A model generated the notes under the pieces. The model saw only the letters and a list, made by a program, of their open reading frames with translations, was not told the DNA's origin and searched no databases. Positions 16,376-24,202 of a stretch of 64,000 bases of DNA are shown piece after piece; within the stretch, counting starts at the first letter, position 1, and every line of letters starts with the position of its first letter. The translations under genes and the position numbers were made by a program. This DNA comes from Clostridia bacterium (GTDB taxonomy: Bacteria > Bacillota > Clostridia > TANB77 > CAG-508): assembly GCA_017936925.1 (NCBI GenBank), contig JAGBEP010000002.1:44397-108396 (forward strand). The letters are read 5' to 3'.

Positions 16376-19300
16376 GTACAATGTAGTAATGGAAATGACA
16401 AATGCTACCGTTGTATCTGAATATGAGCCAGAGAAAAAAAGATCTGACGCATATCAAAGTGAAGCAGCATTAGAAAAAGAATTTATAAGAATGCTTACTG
16501 AACAAGGATATGAATATTTAACAATACACGATTCAGACGCACTTGTTAATAATCTTAGAACTCAATTAGAATTATTAAATGATTATAAGTTTAGCGAAAA
16601 TGAATGGACTAGATTCTTTAATAACAATATTGCTAATAACAATGAGGGAATAGTAGAAAAGACTAGAAAAATACAAGAAGACCATATTCAAGTATTAAAA
16701 AAAGATGATGGAACAAGTAGAAATATTTATTTAATAGATAAAAAGAATATTCATAATAATAGATTACAAGTTATCAACCAATATGTTGAAAACGATGGTA
16801 ATTATGATAATAGATATGATGTTTCAGTTTTAGTTAATGGACTACCACTTGTTCATATAGAATTAAAAAGAAGAGGAGTAGCATTAAAAGAAGCATTTAA
16901 TCAAATAAACAGATACCAAAGAGATAGTTTCTGGGCAGGTTGTGGACTTTATGAATATGTTCAAATATTTGTTATATCTAATGGAACAAATACAAAGTAT
17001 TATTCTAATACAACAAGAGAAAGTCATATTAAAGAACAAACTCAAACAAAAAATAAGAGTAAGAAAACAAGTAATAGTTTTGAATTTACTTCTTATTGGT
17101 CAGACGCAAGTAATAAAGTAATATCAGATTTAGTTGATTTTACTAGAACATTCTTTTCTAAACATACAATATTAAATATATTAACAAAATATTGTGTATT
17201 CACATCAGAAGAATTATTACTTGTTATGCGTCCTTATCAAATAGTTGCTACTGAAAGAATATTAAATAAAATAGAAGTATCAACTAACTATAAGAAGATG
17301 GGAACAATAGAATCTGGTGGATATATTTGGCATACAACAGGCTCTGGTAAAACTCTTACATCATTTAAGACTGCACAACTTGCAAGTAAGTTAGATTATA
17401 TTGATAAAGTGCTATTTGTTGTAGATAGAAAAGATTTAGACTATCAAACAATGAGAGAATACGATAGATTTGAAAAGGGTGCTGCAAATGGTAATAGAAA
17501 TACAAAGATATTACAAAAACAAATAGAAGATGATAATACTAGAATTATTGTCACTACAATTCAAAAATTAAGTGAATTTGTTAAGAGAAATGCAACACAT
17601 CCTGCATTTCAAAAACATTTAGTTTTAATATTTGATGAATGTCATAGAAGTCAATTTGGAGATATGCACAAATTAATAGTAAGTAATTTTAAAAACTATC
17701 ATTTGTTTGGATTTACTGGTACTCCTATATTTGCAAAAAATGCAACAAATAAATCAAATCCAGATTTTTGTACAACTGAACAAGCCTTTGGAGATAAACT
17801 ACATACATATACTATTGTTGATGCCATAAACGATGGAAATGTTCTTCCTTTTAGAATTGACTATGTTAATACTATTAAGAAAAAAGAAGATATGACTGAT
17901 AAAGAAGTTCAAGCAATAAATACTGAAGAAGCATTATCATCTCACGAAAGAGTTAGTAAAATAGTTGAATATATTATTGAACATTTTGACCAAAAAACAA
18001 AAAGAAATTCATTTTATGATTTAAAAGGGCAAAGAGTAAATGGATTTAACTCAATGTTTGCGGTTTCATCAATACCTATGGCAAAAAAATATTATTTAGA
18101 ATTTAAAAAGCAACTAGAAGAAAAAAACAAAGATTTAACTATTGCTACAATATATTCTTTTGCAGCAAACGAAGAAGATACATCAGATGGAATATTAGAT
18201 GATGAAGGATTTGAACCAGATTTATTAGACCAAAGTTCAAGAGAGTTTTTAGATTTTGCAATTAAAGAATATAATAAGAAATTTAAAACTAATTTTTCAT
18301 CAGAGGGTAATGGATTTCAAGATTATTACAAAGACTTATCAGACAAAGTAAAACATAGAGAAATTGATTTATTGATAGTAGTAAATATGTTTCTTACAGG
18401 TTTTGATGCTACAACATTAAATACTTTATGGGTAGATAAAAATCTAAAACAACACGGATTAATACAAGCATATTCAAGAACAAATAGAATATTAAATTCT
18501 GTTAAATCTTATGGAAATATTGTTTGTTTTAGAGATTTGCAACAGGAAACAAATGATGCTATTGCATTATTTGGAGATAAAAATGCAACAGGTATAGTAT
18601 TACTAAAATCTTATGAAGATTATTATTATGGATATGAAGATGATAAAGGCAAAAAGCAAATGGGTTATGAAGAAAGAATTGCTTTATTATTACAAAAATA
18701 TCCATTAGGACAACAAATAATTGGGGAACAAGCAAAAAAAGATTTTATTGTTTCTATGGGAAATATATTAAGATTAAGAAATATTTTATCATCGTTTGAT
18801 AAATTTAAAGGAAACGAAATACTATCTGAAAGAGATTTTCAAGACTACATTGGAACTTATACAGATATGTATGAAGAATTTAAACCAAGACCTGGAGATA
18901 GTGAAAGTATTAAAGATGATTTAGTATTTGAAATGGAACTTGTAAAACAAGTTGAAGTAAATATTGATTATATATTAATGTTAGTTGCAAAATATCATCA
19001 ATCTAATTGTACCGATAAAGAAATTTTAGGTTCAATAGACAAAGCAATTAAATCAAGTTTAGCATTGCGTTCAAAGAAAGATTTAATTGATAACTTTATT
19101 TCAAGAATAAATGCTAACACTGATGTTATGAATGATTGGACTAAATTTGTTAAAGAGCAAAAGGAAACAGATTTAAAGACTTTAATTGAAGATGAAAATT
19201 TAAACGAAGAAGAAACAAGAAAATTTATTGATAATTCATTTAGAGATGGTCAAGTAAAAACAACAGGTACTGATATAGAAAAAATATTACCACCTATGAG

Positions 19301-19391
19301 AAGATTTGGAGGAGGTAATAGAAACGAGAGAAAGCAAAGTATAATTGAAAAAATACTTAAATTCTTTGAAAAATATTTTGGAATAGTATAG
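16368..19391 (+). CDS. hsdR: Type I restriction enzyme endonuclease/translocase subunit
   Basis: 1007 aa. The N-terminal nuclease domain contains the VHIELKRRG (E-x-K) motif near 162. The SF2 motor has Walker A TTGSGKT near 323, DECH near 422, FTGTPIF near 449 and motif VI QAYSRTNR. The C-terminal helical region docks on HsdM. Length and order match EcoR124-like HsdR. The start at 16368 has AAGGAGG inside the hsdS end. A terminator follows at 19412. Confidence 0.96.
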   Translation: MSKYNVVMEMTNATVVSEYEPEKKRSDAYQSEAALEKEFIRMLTEQGYEYLTIHDSDALVNNLRTQLELLNDYKFSENEWTRFFNNNIANNNEGIVEKTRKIQEDHIQVLKKDDGTSRNIYLIDKKNIHNNRLQVINQYVENDGNYDNRYDVSVLVNGLPLVHIELKRRGVALKEAFNQINRYQRDSFWAGCGLYEYVQIFVISNGTNTKYYSNTTRESHIKEQTQTKNKSKKTSNSFEFTSYWSDASNKVISDLVDFTRTFFSKHTILNILTKYCVFTSEELLLVMRPYQIVATERILNKIEVSTNYKKMGTIESGGYIWHTTGSGKTLTSFKTAQLASKLDYIDKVLFVVDRKDLDYQTMREYDRFEKGAANGNRNTKILQKQIEDDNTRIIVTTIQKLSEFVKRNATHPAFQKHLVLIFDECHRSQFGDMHKLIVSNFKNYHLFGFTGTPIFAKNATNKSNPDFCTTEQAFGDKLHTYTIVDAINDGNVLPFRIDYVNTIKKKEDMTDKEVQAINTEEALSSHERVSKIVEYIIEHFDQKTKRNSFYDLKGQRVNGFNSMFAVSSIPMAKKYYLEFKKQLEEKNKDLTIATIYSFAANEEDTSDGILDDEGFEPDLLDQSSREFLDFAIKEYNKKFKTNFSSEGNGFQDYYKDLSDKVKHREIDLLIVVNMFLTGFDATTLNTLWVDKNLKQHGLIQAYSRTNRILNSVKSYGNIVCFRDLQQETNDAIALFGDKNATGIVLLKSYEDYYYGYEDDKGKKQMGYEERIALLLQKYPLGQQIIGEQAKKDFIVSMGNILRLRNILSSFDKFKGNEILSERDFQDYIGTYTDMYEEFKPRPGDSESIKDDLVFEMELVKQVEVNIDYILMLVAKYHQSNCTDKEILGSIDKAIKSSLALRSKKDLIDNFISRINANTDVMNDWTKFVKEQKETDLKTLIEDENLNEEETRKFIDNSFRDGQVKTTGTDIEKILPPMRRFGGGNRNERKQSIIEKILKFFEKYFGIV

Positions 19392-19411
19392 CTTATAAAA
19401 TTATATATTAT

Positions 19412-19441
19412 AACACTAGATTGATTTCTAGTGTTTTTTTT
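19412..19441 (+). terminator. Terminator of the R-M operon
   Basis: AACACTAGA pairs with TCTAGTGTT around a 6-base loop and is followed by a run of Ts, just after hsdR. Confidence 0.9.
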
Positions 19442-19874
19442 ATTGCGAAATGTTAGTTTTATTACATAAAATACATAAAATCATTAATTTTTTAGTAATT
19501 TTTTACATTTTATACTATTATTTTTACATTTTGGCATAATTCGACAAATTTTTCAAAATGTATGATGTATAATAACTCCAATTAGCAATGCCAGGCTGTG
19601 TGATATATAGAAAAGAGGTTTTTAAGTATTTTAAATAATTAAATAATAAAAGAATAAACAAATGAAAAAATTAAGCAGTAAATATTTCTTGTACAAAAGA
19701 TAAGTTATATTACTGGTTAATTTTTTTATAAGAGGGGAAACAACAGCAAGAAGTGAGGACTCATATAAAAAATTAAGGCATTGATTTTTTATGATAGGAG
19801 TTGTTGCCCTTATGAGAAGTGATACTTTATATTACCTAGTAATAGTATTTTTAGAATATATCGTTTACCAAGGG

Positions 19875-19975
19875 GTTGGTGTCGCTTCAAAACCAACAAT
19901 TGATGATAATTTAATTGTTTTTATTCTCGCCGAATGTAAGGCTCGTTTAAAGAGTTTTGCATTCGGCGTTTTTTT
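19875..19975 (+). promoter_or_regulatory. Attenuator leader of the sigma-like gene
   Basis: GTTGGT/ACCAAC (19875-19897) forms an upstream hairpin. CGCCGAATG (19928) then pairs with CATTCGGCG (19960) and is followed by seven Ts, a convincing intrinsic terminator 85 bases before the sigma gene. Terminators upstream of recombination genes are known as control points in Tn916-like elements; the analogy is inference. Confidence 0.7.
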
Positions 19976-20060
19976 GTTAATAAAACACATATCAATACAT
20001 TGTAGAGATCCACCTTTCTATCAATTTGAAAACAAAAGCAAATTGATAGGAGGAAATAAA

Positions 20061-20543
20061 ATGATAAAAATTATAAAAAGATGGATTGAAGATAATGAAT
20101 ATAAAGAAATTCAGTACGATACTGAAATCAAGCAATATTATTATTGTTTTAAAGATATGAATAAAAAATCACAAAGAATTGCTGTAGAAAGAAAAATTGC
20201 TGCAGTTTATTTACATTCAAGCAAATTAATAAAAAGACAACAACACGAATATGAAAGACACACTGAACAATCAGAAATATTTGAAAATAAATTAAATGAA
20301 AGAGTTATGGACAAGCCTCTGAGTTTAGAAGATGAATTTATAAGAAAATCTAGATTTGAAGATTTAATAAATGGAATCAATAAACTATCTGATGTTCAAA
20401 AAAGAAGAATAAAAATGTATTATTTTGAAGAATTAAATCTTGAACAAATCGCAAAGATAGAGCATACATCTTTTCAAATGATAAGCAAAAGTATAAAGCA
20501 GGGGATAGAAAATTTGAAAAAAATATTAAAAAATAAAATTTAG
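20061..20543 (+). CDS. Sigma-70-like factor of the ICE
   Basis: 160 aa from the ATG at 20061, supported by ATAGGAGG just upstream; the longer frame from 19791 runs through an attenuator and is rejected. The C-terminal 70 residues (INKLSDVQKRRIKMYYFEEL, then LEQIAKIEHTSFQMISKSIK) form a sigma region 4 HTH. Region 2 is not clearly recognisable, so it resembles the compact sigma-like regulators before the excision genes of Tn916/Tn1549-type ICEs. It may direct transcription of ICE promoters carrying the AAAATCGCACA box. Confidence 0.85.
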   Translation: MIKIIKRWIEDNEYKEIQYDTEIKQYYYCFKDMNKKSQRIAVERKIAAVYLHSSKLIKRQQHEYERHTEQSEIFENKLNERVMDKPLSLEDEFIRKSRFEDLINGINKLSDVQKRRIKMYYFEELNLEQIAKIEHTSFQMISKSIKQGIENLKKILKNKI

Positions 20544-20568
20544 TGGTTGAAAAAATGAGTTTAAGTGG

Positions 20569-20616
20569 GGAAACAAGTGAAAGGGTATTAATTATTCTTT
20601 CTCCTGTTTCCTTTTT
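20569..20616 (+). terminator. Terminator of the sigma-like gene, with competing hairpin
   Basis: GGAAACA and GAAAG pair with CTTTC and TGTTTCC, then TTTTT follows. CTTTCTCC (20597) can instead pair with GGAGAAAG (20621), so two folds exclude each other. Confidence 0.6.
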
Positions 20617-20719
20617 ATATGGAGAAAGCAGGATGTGTTCTTTGAAAATTTGATACACATTCATCAGATACTTTCCTATTATTGTTAGCACATTAGTAAG
20701 TTCGCTTGTCGATTATAAC

Positions 20720-20749
20720 TTGACTATAAAATTATGTAGCACATAATTT
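20720..20749 (+). promoter_or_regulatory. Promoter with 9-bp inverted repeat operator
   Basis: TTGACT (20720), a 17-base spacer and ATAATT (20743). The inverted repeat AAATTATGT-AGC-ACATAATTT (20729-20749) fills the spacer and -10 box, a typical repressor site. It would drive the RNA and the small-protein/toxin operon. Confidence 0.65.
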
Positions 20750-20769
20750 GCGATAACCAATAATAGTAT

Positions 20770-20910
20770 TAAAGATACTCCTGCATAGCCACAGAATCAC
20801 GCAATGGGTGCAGCCCGGAGAGAACCTCGGGGAGGTGGAATTCCTGTGATATTGATTTAGCAAATCAATAGTCTGATGAAATCCTAGACTGAGGGTATTG
20901 AGAAAAAAGT
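20770..20910 (+). ncRNA. Candidate structured RNA
   Basis: This segment is much richer in G and C than its surroundings. Visible stems: CACAGAAT with ATTCCTGTG (one bulge) closing an inner CCCG-G-AG/CTCGGG hairpin; ATTGATTT-AGC-AAATCAAT; and AGTCT/AGACT. It has a promoter upstream and a hairpin (20951) downstream, and no reading frame. I cannot assign it to a named RNA family. Confidence 0.55.
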
Positions 20911-20952
20911 CAGTTCAAAGTAAAAAAAGAAGAAAATTAAAAAAGATATAAA

Positions 20953-20980
20953 AGCCAGAGTATTTTTACTTTGGCTTTCT
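20953..20980 (+). terminator. Hairpin before the small-protein operon
   Basis: AAAGCCAGAGT pairs with ACTTTGGCTTT around a short T/A loop, with a weak T content after it. It lies 20 bases before the next start and may act as an attenuator. Confidence 0.55.
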
Positions 20981-21001
20981 ACATATTTAAGGAGGAAATT
21001 T

Positions 21002-21205
21002 ATGAAAAGAAAAAATTATAAAATAACTATAAAAATAAAATATGAAACTACAATGTTGCATTCTGGAACAAGTGCAGAAAAAGCAATAGCAGATGTAGTT
21101 AAGGTTTGGACTGATATATTAAAACAAGATAGAACATTAAAAAGTTTATTTGAATTACCACCACATATTATATGCACGGCTAAATTAGATGATGGACGAA
21201 AATAA
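21002..21205 (+). CDS. 67-aa protein, DpnD/PcfM-like, before the PemK toxin
   Basis: ATG after AAGGAGG. The fold hint is two beta strands (YKITIKIKYETT) then a helix with SAEKAIADVV, as in DpnD/PcfM-type small proteins. It overlaps the toxin gene by 14 bases (toxin start 21192). That position would fit an antitoxin, but it lacks a recognisable DNA-binding domain, so the role is open. Confidence 0.7.
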   Translation: MKRKNYKITIKIKYETTMLHSGTSAEKAIADVVKVWTDILKQDRTLKSLFELPPHIICTAKLDDGRK

Positions 21206-21629
21206 AATTGTAAGAGGAAGTGTATTTATTGCTGATTTAGATCCTACTACTGGGAGTGAGCAAAATGGAAGAAGACCTGTGGTAATTCTTTCTAATGATT
21301 TAAACAATAAATATAGTCCTACAATTCTAATAGCACCATTTACTAAAATTTTAAAAAAGAGATATTTGCCAACACATATATTAGTAAGGAAAACATCTTA
21401 TTTAAAATATGATTCTTTAATTTTATTAGAGCAATTAAGAACGATTGATAAAAGTAGATTAATTGCCTATAAAGGAAAATTAACTCAAACAATTATTTCT
21501 GATATTAATAATAAATTAATTGAAATGGAAGATATAGATATTATTTCTTATTTAAAAAGTTTAGGAATAGGAGGAAATGATGAAACGAAGAAAAGATTAT
21601 ATCGTGACTATTATATCGAAGAATTATAA
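21192..21629 (+). CDS. PemK/MazF-type toxin
   Basis: 145 aa from the second of two adjacent ATGs. The PemK fold is clear: VRGSVFIADLDPTTGSEQNG, RRPVVILSND, and ILLEQLRTIDKSRL. Arg in RRPVV and Thr in EQLRTIDK match the positions used for RNA cleavage in MazF. The family consists of sequence-specific endoribonucleases. A C-terminal extension (about 120-145) is basic. It lies between two small DpnD-like genes in the ICE-A excision region. A toxin here could stabilise the element, which is inference. Confidence 0.88.
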   Translation: MDENKIVRGSVFIADLDPTTGSEQNGRRPVVILSNDLNNKYSPTILIAPFTKILKKRYLPTHILVRKTSYLKYDSLILLEQLRTIDKSRLIAYKGKLTQTIISDINNKLIEMEDIDIISYLKSLGIGGNDETKKRLYRDYYIEEL

Positions 21630-21774
21630 ACAAGAAGTTCAAGTTAGAGCAGAAAGCAAGGAAGATGCGGAAAACATAGTTGATAATGTCTTACTTGGAT
21701 GTGATTATTTTGTTTTTAATAATAAAGATGAATATAAATTAAAAATTAGAAAAAAGAGATGGAGGGAAAAATAG
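21580..21774 (+). CDS. 64-aa DpnD/PcfM-like protein
   Basis: The start is the second ATG of the pair, 5 bases after AGGAGG. The sequence YIVTIISKNYKQEVQVRAES then KEDAENIVDNVL gives the strand-strand-helix pattern of DpnD/PcfM domains, as in the 125-aa protein at 40686. It overlaps the end of the toxin gene by 50 bases and is followed directly by the next gene, so it belongs to the same operon. The function is unknown. Confidence 0.7.
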   Translation: MKRRKDYIVTIISKNYKQEVQVRAESKEDAENIVDNVLLGCDYFVFNNKDEYKLKIRKKRWREK

Positions 21775-22041
21775 ATGAATATTAATGATATGAAACAAAA
21801 ATTAAAAGATAAATACGATTTATCATTTGATGATGTTGAATTAGATGATTTGGAAGAAATATCAAAGATAAATTTTAGTAAAAAAACAAATAGTAATGAA
21901 AAAATCATTGATTTTATTAAATCGTCATCTAATCCTTATATGTTTAAGTGTAATGGTAAAAAAATCAAAATTGAGTTTTCTAATACAGAAAAAAGAGCAG
22001 AAGAATGTTTAACAAATGTTGTAAAAAATATTTATAAGTAA
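21775..22041 (+). CDS. DUF6870-like small protein
   Basis: 88 aa. The central motif SSNPYMFKCNGKKIKIEF followed by a C-terminal helix matches small ICE proteins classed as DUF6870 as I remember them, so the assignment is moderate. The N-terminal half is acidic and helical. ATG is 0 bases after the preceding stop. It closes the toxin operon before a regulatory gap and the recombinase genes. Confidence 0.7.
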   Translation: MNINDMKQKLKDKYDLSFDDVELDDLEEISKINFSKKTNSNEKIIDFIKSSSNPYMFKCNGKKIKIEFSNTEKRAEECLTNVVKNIYK

Positions 22042-22047
22042 GTCAAA

Positions 22048-22113
22048 TGTGCGAATGAAAAAATCGCACAATCGTAATTTAATTCTCTTCTTTATAAAAT
22101 TTAATCGTAATTT
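22048..22113 (+). promoter_or_regulatory. Control region of the recombinase operon
   Basis: An inverted repeat TGTGCGA/TCGCACA (22048-22070) includes an AAAATCGCACA box. ATCGTAATTT follows at 22071 and again at 22104. A TATAAA at 22093 could be the -10. AAAGGAG precedes the ATG at 22131. Confidence 0.55.
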
Positions 22114-22130
22114 GAAAGGAGAGATTTTTT

Positions 22131-22550
22131 ATGGAAATAAAAGATTTTAAAATTGGTGTGTATTTGAGAACTGCACAAAAAGATGATGAAGAAATAAAAA
22201 GACAGGAGAATTTGAATTTATCATATTGTAGATACAGAGGTTATCCTGAAGTTGTGAAAATATATAAAGATAATGGAAAACCTGGAACAACTGAAAATAG
22301 GTCTGCATATAAAAGATTACTTAAAGATGTAAGAGATGGAAAAATAAATGTGATTGTAGTTACTAATTTTGATAGACTAACAAGACAACCGGTTTATTTT
22401 TACAATAAAATGATTAAGTATATAACTGAAAAAAAACTAATAGTAATATGTGTTACTAATCCAATATCTGATGAAAAATTATTTAATGCTAAAGTTATGC
22501 TAGATTTTGCTTGGATGAGAGAAAAATATAGTGATGGAGGTGTTGAATAA
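22131..22550 (+). CDS. Stand-alone serine recombinase N-terminal domain lacking the catalytic serine
   Basis: 139 aa covering only the resolvase catalytic fold. In the two partners the nucleophile stands in YCRLSSDDG or YLRLSSDDG; here the same place reads VYLRTAQKDD, so Ser is Ala at residue 15. The two Arg of the DRLTRQ motif are kept. There is no zinc ribbon or coiled coil, so it lacks the DNA-binding part of large serine recombinases. It is probably a regulatory or structural partner, such as a directionality subunit. Its stop overlaps the next ATG by one base. Confidence 0.85.
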   Translation: MEIKDFKIGVYLRTAQKDDEEIKRQENLNLSYCRYRGYPEVVKIYKDNGKPGTTENRSAYKRLLKDVRDGKINVIVVTNFDRLTRQPVYFYNKMIKYITEKKLIVICVTNPISDEKLFNAKVMLDFAWMREKYSDGGVE

Positions 22551-24202
22551 TGCCTCGTAGAAAAAAAGTTAATAAAGAAGAAAGAAATATTTGGAAAGTA
22601 GGTATATATTGTAGGTTATCATCAGATGATGGAGATAATGCAGAATCAGACAGTATAACTAACCAAAAAGAAATTATAGAATACTTTTTAAAGAAAGAAG
22701 AAAATATAGAAATAATAGATTACTATCAAGATGATGGTTATTCTGGAACAACATTTAATAGACCGGATTTTAAAAGAATGTTTAACGCTCTTGTAAATGG
22801 AGATATAAATACAATAATAGTAAAAGATTTATCAAGATTTGGAAGAAATTATATTGAAGTTGGAAATTATATAGAGCAGATATTTCCTTTATATAATACA
22901 AGATTTATAGCAGTAAATGATAATATTGATAGTTTTAAAGACCCGAAGTCAGTAAATAACATTATTGTTCCATTTAAGAACTTAATGAATGATGAGTATG
23001 CTCGAGATATTTCTAATAAGGTTAGAAGTGTTTTGATGACTAAATCATTAAACGGAGAATGGGTTGGAGGAACTTGCCCTTATGGATATAAAAAGAATCC
23101 AGATAATATTCATCAATTAATTATAGATGAAGAAGAAGCACCAGTTGTAAGAAAAATATTTAAAATGGCATTAGATGGATTTGGACACATTAAAATTGCA
23201 AGATTTTTAAATGATAATGGAATCTTGTGCAGAAAAGAAGTGCAAAGAAGAAAGAAATACAAATTAAGTATGAGTTCTGAAGATGAAGAAATAGTTTATC
23301 ATTGGAGTACTTCTACAATAGGGAAAATGGTAACAAGTGAAATATATATTGGTAATTTGGTATGGAACAGAACAGGTTCAATTAGTTATAAAGACCATAG
23401 ACAAATTTATAAGCCAAAAAGTGAATGGGTAATTGTTGAGGGGACACACGAGGGAATAATAAGTGTTGAAGACTTTAATAAAATACAAGAAACAATAAAA
23501 GAAAGATTAAGTAAAAAGAAAAGACCAGAAAAACTAACTATTTATAAGTACAAAATTAAATGTGCCGATTGTGGAAGAAGTATGTGTAAAATGGAAGATT
23601 TTCGAGATGGAAGGACATCATCTAATTTCTATTGTAGAAATTATAAAACAACCTCAAGTAAATGTTCTCCTCATAAAATCAAAACAAGTGAACTTGATTC
23701 TATGGTCATTGAAGCAATACTTATGCAAATAAAGTCTGTTTTAAATATAGAAAAAACAATTAACAAAATAAAAGAAAATAGTAAAACAACAAATAAAGAT
23801 GAATATGAAAAACAAATATTAAAATTAAATAATGATATTGATAAAATAAAAAGATTGAAAAAAGTGGCTTACGAAGATTGGAAATTAGAAAGAATATCAA
23901 AAGAAGAATTCATAAATTATTCAAATGACTATGAAAAAAGCATTGAAAATCTTAATAATGAAATTAAAGTCTATGAGAATAAAATAGAATCAAGTTTAAG
24001 AGATATAAAAGAAGATGAATATTGGATAGAACATTTCAGAAGAAATAAAAAGATAAAATCCTTATCAAGAGAAGTTATAGAAGAACTTATAGATTGTATA
24101 TATGTTCACGAGGGTGGAAATATAACAATTAAATTTAAATATCAAGATGAATATGAAAGAGCATTAAAATCAATTGAAAATGAAATGGAGGTGGCTGTAT
24201 GA
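22550..24202 (+). CDS. Large serine recombinase 1
   Basis: 550 aa. The catalytic domain begins VGIYCRLSSDDG with the active Ser near 24, then DDGYSGTTFNRPDF and VKDLSRFGRNYIE. A recombinase domain follows (about 190-300), then a zinc ribbon (CADCGRSMCK, with a second pair FYCRNYK and KCSPH) and a coiled coil (about 415-490). This is the TndX/CcrB-like architecture that integrates and excises ICEs through short att sites. It is one of two active-looking partners in a three-gene operon. Confidence 0.95.
   Translation: MPRRKKVNKEERNIWKVGIYCRLSSDDGDNAESDSITNQKEIIEYFLKKEENIEIIDYYQDDGYSGTTFNRPDFKRMFNALVNGDINTIIVKDLSRFGRNYIEVGNYIEQIFPLYNTRFIAVNDNIDSFKDPKSVNNIIVPFKNLMNDEYARDISNKVRSVLMTKSLNGEWVGGTCPYGYKKNPDNIHQLIIDEEEAPVVRKIFKMALDGFGHIKIARFLNDNGILCRKEVQRRKKYKLSMSSEDEEIVYHWSTSTIGKMVTSEIYIGNLVWNRTGSISYKDHRQIYKPKSEWVIVEGTHEGIISVEDFNKIQETIKERLSKKKRPEKLTIYKYKIKCADCGRSMCKMEDFRDGRTSSNFYCRNYKTTSSKCSPHKIKTSELDSMVIEAILMQIKSVLNIEKTINKIKENSKTTNKDEYEKQILKLNNDIDKIKRLKKVAYEDWKLERISKEEFINYSNDYEKSIENLNNEIKVYENKIESSLRDIKEDEYWIEHFRRNKKIKSLSREVIEELIDCIYVHEGGNITIKFKYQDEYERALKSIENEMEVAV

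Larger units (their letters stand above)
19392..20060 (+). other. Non-coding leader region between hsdR and the sigma-like gene (669 bp)
   Basis: It holds the hsdR terminator, A/T-rich direct repeats (ACATAAAAT twice near 19459; TTTTACATTTT twice near 19503 and 19523), ATTCGACAAAT at 19538 (also at 43230 in ICE-B), a TATAAT at 19568, a 13-codon ORF at 19662-19703 without a clear ribosome site, and a hairpin/attenuator pair before the sigma gene. A frame from 19791 stays open through the attenuator into the sigma gene, but I regard it as leader RNA. The role is probably transcriptional control of the excision genes. Confidence 0.5.
20544..21001 (+). other. Non-coding region with terminator, promoter and structured-RNA candidate (458 bp)
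   Basis: In order: a terminator for the sigma gene, an alternative hairpin, a promoter with an inverted repeat, a GC-rich folded segment and a second hairpin before the next ribosome site. No coding frame of note is present. Confidence 0.7.

Noticed and set aside
19791..20060. N-terminal 90 codons of the open frame leading into the sigma-like gene
   Set aside because: The stretch crosses a strong terminator hairpin and lacks a clear ribosome site, whereas AGGAGG precedes the ATG at 20061. A short leader peptide inside it remains possible.
20377..20691. Minus-strand 104-codon frame opposite the sigma gene end
   Set aside because: Covers the terminator and sigma region 4 in antisense; no supporting signals.
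20871..20900. CTGATGA string suggesting a hammerhead ribozyme
   Set aside because: The GAAA core box and three-stem junction do not follow; AGTCT/AGACT simply encloses it.
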